This document shows positions 9,739-20,633 of a stretch of 64,000 nt of DNA, in pieces. A model generated the notes under the pieces. That model was not told the origin of the DNA, searched no databases, and was given only the letters and a program-made list of their open reading frames with translations. Source of the DNA: Neovahlkampfia damariscottae (lineage: Eukaryota > Heterolobosea > Selenaionea > Neovahlkampfiida > Neovahlkampfiidae); contig JABLTG010000002.1 of assembly GCA_016618085.1 (NCBI GenBank), positions 1-64,000 of the forward strand. Reading direction: 5' to 3'. Within the stretch, counting starts at the first letter, position 1, and every line of letters begins with the position of its first letter. Made by a program: the position numbers and the translations under genes.

Positions 9739-11202
9739 TCATACTGTTGATTCATATTTTGAAATCAGTGTGAATAATAATAATCCAAATTTTGATGATT
9801 TTTGAAATTTATTTGTTTTTGATTCTAAAGTCATCAATATATTCATCATTAATTGATCGTTAATTTCAAATTTTAAGTTCATCAAATTTCTCAAAAGTAT
9901 CAATGATTGATCATTCCAAATTACATTTTCTGATTTTTCAAAGAAGAATTGGAGTAATAAAAACACATTATTTTTTGATAATTTTTCAATCAATTTTGTT
10001 GATAACTCTAATTGATTTTTTTGTAAATAATTTTCATTTTTTAATAATGGTTTTAACAAAAAATCAATAACTGATTTTTCATTAAATTTGATTATTATTG
10101 TTAAAGATGTGAATAATATTCTTGATATTATTTTTTTTGATGTTGAAATTTTTTCAAAAAAAACTAATGAAACAAAAGAACAACAATTTTGATAGGTTGT
10201 TTCAGAATCAACAAAAAATTTTGTAAATGAAAGAATCATTTCATCTGTAAAGTTAGACATTTTCAACTCTTTAAAAAAGTATTCTAATTGAAAATTTGTC
10301 AAACTTTTGAAAATTTGAAATTTTTTAGGAAATTGAATTTGTGTTGAATTTTTGAAACTAGAAATTATTTCTTTGATTTCTGTGAGACTTGATAATAATT
10401 CTTCTGTTATTAATGCTTCTTCTGAGCTCAAATCCACTGAATCTTTCATTTCTTCATCTGATTGGATTTGTTGGTATGCTGGGTTTTGTAGATTCATTTT
10501 TTCATCAAAATTTGATGTCTTTCTTCTTTTTTCCTTTGTTAATATTTCTTCTTTTGATAATTCTTCAATTTTTCTTTTTGGTTTTTGTTTGAATTCAAAA
10601 CTCTGATTCTCATGACATGCATTGAGAACTTCATCAGAAAATTGAATTTCAACCTTTTTGAAGGAATTTAATAAGTAATAACAAAATGAATTTTTTGGTA
10701 TTTCTTGAGAGTATTCTTCTATTAATGCTTTGGTTTGTTTTTGAGGAAAATTTTCTTTCTGCAGTAAATTTAAAATTAAAATTTGATCCATCTGTGGAAG
10801 TTCACTTAATTTCGTTTGTCTATTTTAGTTATTAATCATTATTTTTCTTTACTTTGAAATTTGGTTATTTTTAGTTGAAACTATTTTTTCTGAGAGTTTT
10901 TCAAGAATGAAATAATAGAATTTGTTTCCAAATTTGTTTAGTTTTAAAAATCGTTGAACATTATTCTTTTGTTTGATTTGAAATAAAAACTGAAGAAATA
11001 GTTCGTCCATGTTTGGAACAACAAAAAAATCAACAATTGATGATTGGACAAAAAAAACTAAATTAAAATTCAGTTTTGATGTATCTGAAGCACAAAAATT
11101 GAAGACAGAAAGTAGAACTAACTTTAAAGAGTATTCTTTTTCACAATATTTTTCAAAAAATTCATCCAAAAAAAATTTATAATTTACTCCACCAATGTTC
11201 AT
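9739..11202 (-). CDS. Fanconi anaemia group E (FANCE)-like protein
   Basis: Exons 11202-10853 and 10819-9739, split by a 33-base intron, give a 476-residue all-helical protein. The N-terminal 130 residues and the C-terminal 220 residues flank a charged linker with KRKIEELSKEEI and KRRK, a possible nuclear signal. The C-terminal part resembles the helical repeat of FANCE (VIDFLLKPLL, then SKFGLLLFTLISKY at the end). FANCE bridges the FA core complex to FANCD2 in crosslink repair. The match is by eye and weak. The ATG directly follows the COMMD10 stop codon. SNM1, another crosslink-repair protein, is at 49.6 kb. Confidence 0.45.
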
Positions 11203-11827
11203 CTAATTTAATGAATCCAATTGACTTTGAATTTTTTCAACTTTATTAAAAAAGTTATACAATTCATCTTTTGTGAATTCAACAACGACTTTATCTTCTA
11301 CAGTATCATTTTTTCCTAAAACTAATTCAAACACACTATTTGTTGATTTCAACTTTCCAGAAGAACTTTGACTCAATTTAATTTGAGTTCTCCAATTTAC
11401 ATCTTGCAATTCTAATGGACCTAAAGAAAAAAAAAAAAATTTAACACTGAAGAAAAAGTTACCTGATAAAATTTTTTCTTTTTTTGCTTTGATATAACCA
11501 GGTCCAAATTCTTCCCATGCTTTTTCAAAACATTCTGAATTTTCAGTTAAACCAAAGTCTTCGAGTTGACCTTTTAATTTTTCCGAATCAACTGTATAAT
11601 AAAGTGCTTGTTCAAAAATATATTGACAAGAATCAATAAGTAAATTTAATTGTTGTTCTGAATATTCAAAAATATCTCTTTTAATTTTTGATTTTTGATT
11701 TTTTAAAATATTGGACAAAACATGAAATATCTTTTTTGGTTCTGATTCATCGATTAATGAAATGGCAGTTTGAAACCTTTATAAATTAAATTATTTTTTT
11801 TTAAAACTGTTCTGTGTTGGTAAACAT
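11203..11827 (-). CDS. COMMD10: COMM domain-containing protein 10
   Basis: Three exons (11827-11808, 11776-11463, 11420-11203) with 31- and 42-base introns give 183 residues. The first exon encodes only six and two-thirds codons (MFTNTEQ). The helical N-domain (AISLIDESEP, YIFEQALYYTV) and the COMM domain (LELQDVNWRTQIKL, then VVEFTKDELYNFFNKV and IQSQLDSL) closely follow animal COMMD10 from end to end. COMMD10 is part of the COMMD/CCDC22/CCDC93 (Commander) complex for endosomal recycling. The first intron must be removed: the second open frame lacks an ATG and begins at a TTG. Confidence 0.88.
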
Positions 11828-11901
11828 TTTTCGATTTTGGTGTGGTGATTTGATTGGTGGTTTCATTTCATTGGTTTAAATCCTAAACAAGCGCAAAAAA
11901 C
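11828..11901. promoter_or_regulatory. Divergent promoter of COMMD10 and a coiled-coil gene
   Basis: Only 74 bases separate the two ATGs. tgattggt at 11851-11858 faces COMMD10 as ACCAATCA, about 23 bases from its ATG. cattggttt at 11869-11877 lies 24 bases before the plus-strand ATG. The whole promoter for both genes must fit here. Confidence 0.6.
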
Positions 11902-13957
11902 ATGAGTGACGTTGATGTTGAGGAAATCAAAGAAAAACTTAAGATCCAAAAACTAGAATCCGAAGAAGAAATAGCAAATGCCAAAAGAGAAATGGAAGAT
12001 AAAATCAAAGCGTTAGAAAACGAAATTCATAACGAAATTAAAAAAAACGCAAAACAAAATGAAAATTCGGTTTCATATGAAAAAATGACGGAAGTAATCA
12101 AGAATTAAACTTTAAAACTTTAGAAATTACATGAACAAAAAAAAAAAGTCGAAACAAAATATAAAGAACAATTAAGAGAACTTTCAATGAAATATGATCA
12201 AGCAGAGAATAGAACTAAAGAAATGAGTCATCAATTAACATTATCAAAATCAGCCAGAAATAATATTGCGGAAGAATTTCAAACTATTCAAAAAGAAGTT
12301 TCAACTTTAAAAGAAGAAAAACAAAAATTTATAAAAGAAAAAGAAGAAATGGAAAAAGAGTATATAAGATTAAAATCAAATAAAAATAATGAAAATGAGA
12401 TGGAATTATTGATTAGAAAGTATGAAAAAAAAATAAAAGAAAAAGAAGGAATCATTCAAAGATATATGGAAAATGAAGTTGTATTTAATGAAAAATTAAA
12501 AAAATATGAATTAAAATTAATAGAAAACAAAGATTATTATGAAAAGAAATTAAAAAAATTACAAAATGACAAAAAGAATGAAACCAATATTGAAATACAA
12601 GAATTAGAAGAAATCATTGCAGAAAAAGAATTAAAAATACAAGAATTTGAAGAAATAGAAAAAGAATATAAAGAAGAAATTGTAAATTTACAAAAATCAA
12701 CACAAAACGCATTTCAAAAATTAAATTCATCTTCCACTGAAATTCAAAATTTTCAAAGTCAAATGGATCAATTAGTAGGTCATTATTCAAAAGAAATAAA
12801 AAAAGAAAAAGAAAATTCATCAAATTTATTAAAACAATTGAATCAAATGAAAGAAGAATTTGATAAAAATGAGGAAACTATTCAAAGTTTTAAAATTACA
12901 TTACATCATGCAAATGAAGAAATTAAAATTTTGGAAGCAGCACAAAGAGAATTTGAAAATGTTAATAAACAAAAATTTAAACAGTTAAGATCTGAATTAT
13001 TTGAAAAACAAAAACAAAATATGATGTTAATTTCACAATTAGATAAAATTTCGACAAAAGATGTAAAAGAATTTGAGAAATCAGTTGATCAACAATTGAA
13101 ACAATTTTCAGATTCTTCTGAAGTTATTTTGGATGATTATCAGAAAAGATCATTTGAATATGAAAAAACAATTAATAAATTAAAGAATGATTTGACAACT
13201 GCATCAAAAGAAATACAAATTTTGGACGCTGCTCAATTAGAATTTCAAAAAGTAAATAAAAAAACAGTCAAACATGTTAAAAACGAATTGAATCAAAATT
13301 TACAAGAAAAGAGAGTATTTGAAAGATACACAGAAAAAGGATTTGAAAAAATGAATCAATTGAAAATTGATTTAGAAAATTCAGAAAAAGAAATTAAAAT
13401 TTTAGATTCTGCTCAATTAGAATTTCAAACAGTTACAAAAATGCAATTCAAAAAATTGAAAGCTGAAATTATGGAATTGAAAAATCAAAATCAAATTTTA
13501 AATTCAATTCAACAATCAAGTTCAAAAGATAATAAAGAAATAACCTCATTATTGAAAGAAAATAAAGAATTGAGAAGTGAAAATGAAACATTAATCAAAA
13601 ATTTGAAAAGTCAAACAAAAAAGAATGCAAATGATTATTATACTCAATTCGCAGATAATTTGGCACAAGACAAACAAAAATTATCAGATGAATTGAAAAT
13701 TGAAAAATTATCAAATGAAAAACTTAAATTTGAATTTGATACATTGAAGGTTTTTATAAAAATGAACTCTAACCATTTTTATTTAGCAAAAAGCATCTGC
13801 AAAGATAAAGAACTATGAATTGGAAATTGAAAGATTAAAGAGCAATGGAAATACTAAAAATGAATTGAAAGAATTAAAAACACAAAAACAAATGTTTCAA
13901 TTATTAGCTTTAGTTTTGCCAGTAATTGCTGCCATGACTGTTTATTTTATGAAATAA
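11902..13957 (+). CDS. Tail-anchored coiled-coil protein (golgin-like)
   Basis: Three exons (introns 12094-12123 and 13750-13786) encode about 660 residues, nearly all heptad-rich coiled coil high in Lys, Glu, Gln and Asn. A module resembling EIKILDAAQLEFQ(T/K)V occurs three times about 80 residues apart, implying internal duplication. The last exon ends with a single hydrophobic segment (LLALVLPVIAAMTVYF) two residues before the stop, the layout of tail-anchored tethers of Golgi, ER or nuclear envelope. The family cannot be fixed from such sequence; golgin-like tether is an inference. Confidence 0.7.
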
Positions 13958-14025
13958 ATAATTTAATTTAAATGTTACTTTATCCAATCAAACTCAATTA
14001 TTTTTACCTCTTACCAAAAGGAACA

Positions 14026-14789
14026 ATGAACAAGAGTCACTTTTTTGTTTGTTGTTCAATTATTTTTTTAAGTTGTATATTCTTCATGTACAGAGAAAAG
14101 GAAAATAAAGAAATTTCAAAAACTCCAAACTTAGTTTTTTATCAGAACAAAATACCTTCAGAACCAAATGGAGATAAAATAGGTTTAAATACATATCATT
14201 TTAAATTCTTTCAACAGAATTGATTCATAAAAATTGGTTTGGAGATTATAAAAGATTAGAAGTTAAAAAACTAAAAAAATTAAAAATCAACAGGAACATC
14301 ATGGATACATTCAATGGTTATTTCCAAATCTTGAGGATGTAGGAGTGAATCGTAAAAAAAAAAAATTAAAATTATTTTTCTTGTAGGTCAAGCATTCAAA
14401 TTATTAGAAGAAGAAGCTAAAATCATTTCAAAGGATAAAATATTAAAAGAAAGAGTTTTAAAGAGTTTCATTTTGATGCTTGATTTTTGGGGTATGAAAT
14501 TAGATGTCAAATCTGGAATCGTTTCGAGGTCGGATAATTATAAATCAAGATATTCAAATTGGATAGGTGGACATAATCATTTAAGAATCACTAGAACACT
14601 CAAATCGCTTCGTAAAATCATTAATTTCAATTTAATTTTGCATTTAAAGGAGATTTGGGTTTAAAAAAATATCAAAGAAATTTTTTGAAGTTTCTGTTGA
14701 AAGAAATCAATAATGGATCTTTGAAAAGTTGTTCAAGTAGTTATACAAGTCATTGGTTTCCAACTTTGAATCAAATTCATAAAAATTAA
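14026..14789 (+). CDS. Opioid-growth-factor-receptor (OGFr) N-domain protein
   Basis: Five exons (14026-14182, 14218-14261, 14294-14351, 14387-14611, 14650-14789) with 32-38-base introns give 207 residues. After a hydrophobic N-terminal helix (FFVCCSIIFLSCIFFMY) comes the OGFr conserved region: NKIPSEPNGDKI, NWFGDYKRLE, HHGYIQWLFPN, FWGMKLDVKSG and SHWFPTLNQI. The domain is found in animals, fungi, protists and bacteria; its biochemical role is unclear. The start ATG follows tccaatca at 13983-13990; an upstream in-frame ATG lies before the element. A possible extra 3' exon past 14834 was not adopted. Confidence 0.85.
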
Positions 14790-14952
14790 TGAAACTTTTG
14801 AAGATACAGTTTGAATGTTGCTTTTTCTTTTAGGATGTATTATTTGACGAATTTGGACTCTCAGGAAAATTTCCACAGACAGACATTTGAATTTCCTTAT
14901 TCTCGATTAGGTGAAAAAGTTGAAACTTGGTTGATTGGACAGTTGAGGGACA

Positions 14953-16838
14953 ATGAACAATAACTCCACAACACCTATGCTATCGTTTACTGTGAACGAT
15001 GGTATATTTATCTCGCTTCAAGGTGTGACAGTTTTGTTCACAATGTTACTTTTACTCATTTTTTGCTTGTTCAGAAAAGAAAAGGCTTTAAAATATAGAG
15101 GTTGTATTCCTTATTTCTCCGTCTTTGGTGTATGGCTATTAATTATACGGTTCATCATTTTTCACCTCAGTTTCTTAAAAACAAACAGCAAATTTTCATT
15201 TACGTACAAGTTAGAAACTTTTTTTTTTTTTGCTAATTTTTTTTCAGTTTTTCATGTTGGTGGTCTTTAATCATTTCAGCACCTGTACTTTTGTTATTTG
15301 TAGTATTTCAAATGCTCAGTGTATTACAATATTTAATCAACAAGAGAATAGATTCACTTAAAGATTTAACTTGGGGTTTATTTGACACAGCTCATGAAAA
15401 AACAGCAAAAGGAATGGCAAAGAGATTAAAAACTTTGAATTTATCATCAAATAGATCCTTGGATAGTTATCGTTCAACACCATTGACGCCCAAAAGTGAT
15501 AGAAATTTACTTTCACCAAAAGGCAATATATCACCATTGGATTTAAAGAGCAACAAAGATATGGAAAAGACATCAAAAAGTCTACCACAAACTCCAAAAA
15601 CAAAAAATGTGAAATTCACAGAATCAGAAATTGAGTTGAAGAATATTTCACCAAGAAATGAACTTGAATTACCAACTTCTTTAAAATTACCTAATTTAAC
15701 TTCAAATGAAAACTTATCTGAGCATTCAGATGAACATTCAACAAAACCAATGAGAGTAGATCATAATAACGAAACAACTGATGATTTAACGACATCAAAT
15801 ACAATGAGTGTTGATTTAGATGAAGATGATATTAAGAATTTACATAGTATGTTTTTCAAATTGAAAATTGCCAAATTTTTTGGTTCTTTCATATTCAAAG
15901 CGATTGTTATCATTCTGTCTACAATTATCATAGTTTTAGGTCACGTAGGAATTCAAGGTGGCCTTGATATTGCAACAAAAGGATGTACTTATGATAGAAT
16001 TGGTTATGCAAATGGTGTATCTTCATTAATCACTCCAATATTTCTCTTTTTTCTTTTGATTGCAAATCTTGTGATTATGTTAGTAGATGCAGCTCTTTTC
16101 ATTAAAGAAAATGGATTTAAACCAAAAGTTTATTATCTAGTTGATGATCCTTATGGTTTTAGAATTGAACATTTGATTGGTGTAACCATTTTGATTTTAC
16201 TTTCACCAATAACGATAGCCACACTTGTTGGTGATTTACTTCAAATGAGAAATGGATCACCAAATATTTTCACAACAAGAGGTGAATTATTTTCAATTGG
16301 TGTTTCATTAACTCTTGTTGTAATTGAATGGATGGTATTAATTGCATTAACACCTGTTGGAGTTATTTTATCCATTTTTGCATTCATTAAAAGATTATTA
16401 CAACCTGTTGTTTATGATTCTGAATTTGAAGCATTCATTAAAACAAAAACTGGAAAACAAATATTTAAAAAATATGCCAAAAAAGAATGGTCTTTAGAAA
16501 ATATTTTATTTTTTGAAGATGTTGAAAAATATCAAAAAATATGGATTTACAAAGTAGCAAAAAAAAGAGCAACAGAATTGATAAAAAATTATATTGAAGT
16601 TGGATCTCCTTTAGAATTGAATTTATCAGGTGATACGAGGAGATTAACAAAAACAAAAGTTAAAAATTTCAGAGATTATAAAGAAGTTTATAAACATATT
16701 TTTAATGATGCAATCAGAGAAACAAGAAGAAATATGAAAGATACATATGCAAGAATTATACACACAAATGATTTTCGAGAATGGAAAGCATCAACTAAAA
16801 TTCTTGTTGATGATGATTCTGGAATGATGTCAGAATGA
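14953..16838 (+). CDS. Seven-transmembrane RGS-domain receptor
   Basis: Exons 14953-15209 and 15248-16838 encode 615 residues. Seven hydrophobic segments can be seen: three in the first 115 residues and four between about 290 and 475 (for example FKAIVIILSTIIIVLGHVGI and ITPIFLFFLLIANLVIMLV). A C-terminal RGS domain follows (SEFEAFIKTKTGKQIFKKY, then KWILF-type helices ending in RIIHTNDFREW). RGS domains accelerate GTP hydrolysis by G-alpha. The layout equals plant AtRGS1 and protist GPCR-RGS fusions. Unusual is a loop of about 175 Ser/Thr/Pro-rich residues between segments 3 and 4. Confidence 0.85.
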
Positions 16839-16924
16839 TGTAATTTATCAAAAAAAAAATAAATTTGAACTGTATCCAGATTGAATGAATTTTTAATAAC
16901 TTTTGTTTATTGAAGAAATAACTT

Positions 16925-17523
16925 TTATTCAATGACTTCTAATGATTCAGCTTTTTCTTCAAGTTCTCCTGCTTTTTCTTCAAGTTGTTGAGCTTTTAAT
17001 TCAAGTGTTTCAGCTTGGTCTTCTTCTAAAGAATGAACTGATTCTGCAGAACATAAACCTCCAGACAAAGAACCTGCATTTAATTGTTGTGATAATTTAT
17101 TCCCAATTACAGCAGTTTCTGGGTCCATTTTCAATTTATTTGCAACAGTTGAACAAATACAATCTTTAGTAGGACAGGTTGCTCTTAAAGAAATAGGTTA
17201 AGTGAATTTTTTTGTTACCGTAATTTCTTAACAATGCGAACGCTTTCTCTGATTTTAAAGCTCCATGGTGAACATGTTGTACATGGGTTACATGAAAGAT
17301 AAATTGGTAAACTTCCATAAATTGGTAAACTTGAACGAGCTGCTTTTCCAATCAAACTACGATACTTTCTGAATGAAAGAGCGTTTGAAATAGGATCCTT
17401 TGGGTTACATAAGCTACCACCATCAGTTGATTTTGATGGAAGGCCTATAACTACAGCGATGAGTAAACTAAGAACTACAATAATCGTGTTGTAAGACATA
17501 AGATATTTTGATTGGGTTTTCAT
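16925..17523 (-). CDS. Secreted Cys-rich protein with C-terminal coiled coil
   Basis: Exons 17523-17219 and 17183-16925 (35-base intron) encode 187 residues. A signal peptide (TIIVVLSLLIAVVIGLPS) leads into a small domain with CNPCTTC and CPTKDCIC, then a Leu/Glu heptad tail (ELKAQQLEEKAGELEEKAES). The segment SLPIYGSLPIY is a short tandem repeat. No family recognised. ACCAATCA lies exactly two bases before this ATG; a second in-frame Met nine codons on would also give a signal peptide. Confidence 0.7.
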
Positions 17524-17525
17524 TT

Positions 17526-17533
17526 TGATTGGT
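17526..17533 (-). promoter_or_regulatory. ACCAATCA element two bases before an ATG
   Basis: On the minus strand the sequence reads ACCAATCA-AA-ATG, identical in spacing to the element at 24288-24295. If it is a transcription signal, the mRNA leader can only be a few bases or must include the element itself. Confidence 0.6.
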
Positions 17534-17659
17534 CTATAAATGCAGTTTTTTTTTTTGACTTTGAAGTCAATTTTCTTGATCACTTACTTTACAAAACTCT
17601 TTCTTTTTTTTTTTTGAAAATACAACAGAAAAACCTAATTGGTTGAATTCAATTTTCTT

Positions 17660-18412
17660 ATGGCACTGACTTTTGAACAAATAGTGAAAGAAAATAAAAC
17701 ACAAACATCAGAGAATCTTGATGCATCAAAATTATCTCAAGAAGAATTAAACAACTTTGAGATTGCCAAAAAATACATTGAAAACAATTCTGATAATTAT
17801 ATTCATTTTTCAGATAAACTAAAATCTAATTTAGAAATAATCAGATTATCAATGAAAGGAGATTCTGAAAATATACAATATTTACCAAAACACTTTCAAA
17901 AAGATGAAAAATTATTGTTACAACTTCATAAAGAATTTTTATTCTCTTTGGAACATTTAAACGAAGATTTATTATCAAACAAACAATTTATTCATGATTT
18001 ACTATCAAATTCTAAAGGATTATTTGACGTAGAAGATTTGAAATTTTTGGCACCAGAAATTTTAAAAGATGAAAAATTAATGAATTTAGCAATAGAAATA
18101 GATCCATTTTCTTTAGAATATATGTCAGATGAATTAAAAAATAACAAAGAAATCGTTTTAAAGGCTGTTTTAAAAAATGGATTTTCCATACAATTCGCAT
18201 CTGACAAATTAAAATCCAACAAAGAAATAGTTTCAAAAGCTGTAGAAAAAAACGGATTAAGTTTAATTCACATTTCCGATCAAAAATTATTATCCGATTT
18301 AGACATTGCTCTGATTGGTTTATCCAATTTTGAAGATACAATAGAATACATGAACCCAGAATTACATCAACATCCAAAAATCATTAATCATTTTTCAAAA
18401 AACGAAAAATAA
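17660..18412 (+). CDS. DUF4116 repeat protein B
   Basis: Single exon, 250 residues, with the same helical repeat as the gene at 3900-4922: LKNNKEIVLKAVLKNGFSI then QFASDKLKSNKEIV and AVEKNGLSLIHIS. Function unknown. The start is ATG 17660; the longer frame begins with TTG within an aattggtt element (17637-17644), so it was shortened. Convergent with the carnitine acyltransferase gene, 34 bases between stops. Confidence 0.8.
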   Translation: MALTFEQIVKENKTQTSENLDASKLSQEELNNFEIAKKYIENNSDNYIHFSDKLKSNLEIIRLSMKGDSENIQYLPKHFQKDEKLLLQLHKEFLFSLEHLNEDLLSNKQFIHDLLSNSKGLFDVEDLKFLAPEILKDEKLMNLAIEIDPFSLEYMSDELKNNKEIVLKAVLKNGFSIQFASDKLKSNKEIVSKAVEKNGLSLIHISDQKLLSDLDIALIGLSNFEDTIEYMNPELHQHPKIINHFSKNEK

Positions 18413-18446
18413 AAAAAAATATCTTATTCTTTAACTTTAAAAACTT

Positions 18447-20358
18447 TTACAAATTTGAATGTGTCTTACAATTTTCATCAACAATTTTTTTAATATCATG
18501 TAAAGTTGAAATTAAAGATTTTCCAAATTGAGATGCTTCTCCTTTAAAACTTGTACATGCAACATGGAATGCATTATTTTCAACAATATAACCAAGACCA
18601 AAACCTTCTCCTGCTGTTGGTCCAAAAGTAAATAAATTTAATGCAGGAGTTCCAGATGAATTACTTGTTGATAACATATCAGTTTTCATTGTTGGATATG
18701 CTTTATCAGTATAAAGTTCAGGCATATTATAATTTGAATATTTTTGAATATTATGTTTTGCCAATTGTTGCATTCCATATAAATGACGATCAACACCACT
18801 TCCATTTTTAGATTCATTTGAAATTCTAACATGAGTTTCACATGCTTTCATAAATGCATCATAAATCTCTTTTGAACTTGCAGTTGGATTTGTAAATTGT
18901 TCACAAAAATATTTTGAATCTTTTGAACAACTTCTAATAGTTCCAGTTCTTCCATGATAAAATCTTTTTGTGTTTGATGATTCATAAGTTGATCCAACTT
19001 GTCCTCTTAATCTATAATAAGCTAATTGATATGCAATTTGAATGAATGCATCTGGACTACATTTATGTGAAGTTGCATATTTTTTACCAAAATCTTCAAA
19101 ATCAACCACAAAAGTATCAACAGATCCAAATAAATCATCTGTATTTTTTTCAGCAGATTTAATATCAGCATATGTTTTTTCTGATAATTCAAATGAAAGT
19201 GGTTCAACAGTTGATGTTTTTACTTGATCTAATGAAGTAACAATTGAGTCAGTGTTTGATGTCCAATAACCCATTGCTGCTTGTGCTAAAAATAGAATTG
19301 TATGACCATCATAACCAGAATGTTCTTGATTGATACCAGCATCTCCATTTTGTGCAACAATAATTTGAAATGATTTATCAAAATATCTATTACGTCCTGT
19401 ACCGTGTAATAACATTTGACTATATTCATTACGATTTTTTGGACTGTAATTTTCTAAAACTAAAGCAAAAATAGCAGTATCAATAACTTCTAATGATTGT
19501 TTGTTTAATTTTGAATATTCAATCATGTGATCTCTAGCAACTGCCCAAACATCTCTGTCTTCACAAGTTAAAACTCCGATTGGTGCTTTTGTTCTTGTTT
19601 TTGAATCTTCATAAATAGATTTTAAATCTCCTGTAAGTGTTGTTTCACTTTTTAAATTTCCATCTTTTTCATAAACATCTAATTTATAAAATTGATTTCC
19701 AGCAATAACAATAACATGTTTTGAGTCTTTCAAGTTTAGGAGAATATCACGTCCTACTTTTGGAATTCTTGTAGCACAAAGAAGTTTATTGTATTGTGAC
19801 ATACATAATGGTGTTGTTCTTTCCATATCAGTTTCTTTTTTTCCAGAAGCAATTTTTTGATGGAATTGAACAATTCCGAGTGTTAAAGCAGCTCCTCTTG
19901 ATGCATAATTTGTTCTTTTTTCATCTTTAACAAAACCGTAAGCTGGGTTAACATGAATTGGACTGTGTGTGAAAATTAAGATTTTTTTTTTTTTACTTTG
20001 GACAACGTAATTCCATGTACATTGTGTCCCAAAAACCAGCTAACCATGAAGTAGGTGCTTTTTTAGCAAGTTCTCTGAGTTCTTCATCAAGTTCAGGTCC
20101 TTTTCCTTTTGAGAATTTTTCAACAACTTTTTTTGTTTGTTCAAATTCTTCTGTTGTTAAAAGACATTCAACAGTATCAAGGTATTTGTTTAATGTTTTT
20201 TTGAGTTCTGGAATAGGAAGACGTGGAAGATCTTTGTTTTCAAGATAATCGTATTTAGCTAAATAATCAACCATTATGCCACGATTTTGTTGTAAGATGC
20301 GTTTTCCGATTCGTCGAAATTGACCAATTGATAAAGAGCTTAAACGAATTAGAACCAT
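18447..20358 (-). CDS. Carnitine O-acyltransferase (acetyl type)
   Basis: Exons 20358-19997 and 19961-18447, joined across a 35-base intron, encode a full-length choline/carnitine acyltransferase of about 625 residues. Visible are LPRLPIPELKKTLNKYL at the start of the family domain, TPLCMSQY, the catalytic His in INQEHSGYDGHT and the C-terminal FTFGPTAGEGFGLGY. The enzyme moves short acyl groups between CoA and carnitine. The first 27 residues (MVLIRLSSLSIGQFRRIGKR) are basic and Ser-rich without acids, as in a mitochondrial leader. The C-terminal SNL is only a weak peroxisomal signal. Acyl-chain length is not settled by sequence reading. Confidence 0.9.
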
Positions 20359-20633
20359 CTCAATTCTTCTTTCTTAACTTCTCAACCGAAAAAATAAGTT
20401 GTTAAAACACTTCTATTGGTGAGGATTAACCAATAAAAAATTAAAAATTTGTTTTCAAAGAATATTCATTTTTACCAAATCAGAAGAGCAAATAAGAAAA
20501 TATTAATTTATCCGATCCCCAAAAAACTAAAAAGTCGATTGGTGGAAAATTAAATTTGGAAAAAAATCTGAAAACCAACAATAATAACGGTCGATGAATA
20601 CCCTAAAAATTACTCGTCCAATTAAATCATCTC
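20359..20633. other. Intergenic region between divergent genes
   Basis: 275 bases, the longest clean divergent promoter in the window. It holds tattggtg and accaata near 20405-20432 facing the acyltransferase gene. A tccaatta lies about 10 bases before the phosphatase ATG. No coding signal or RNA gene seen. Confidence 0.4.
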
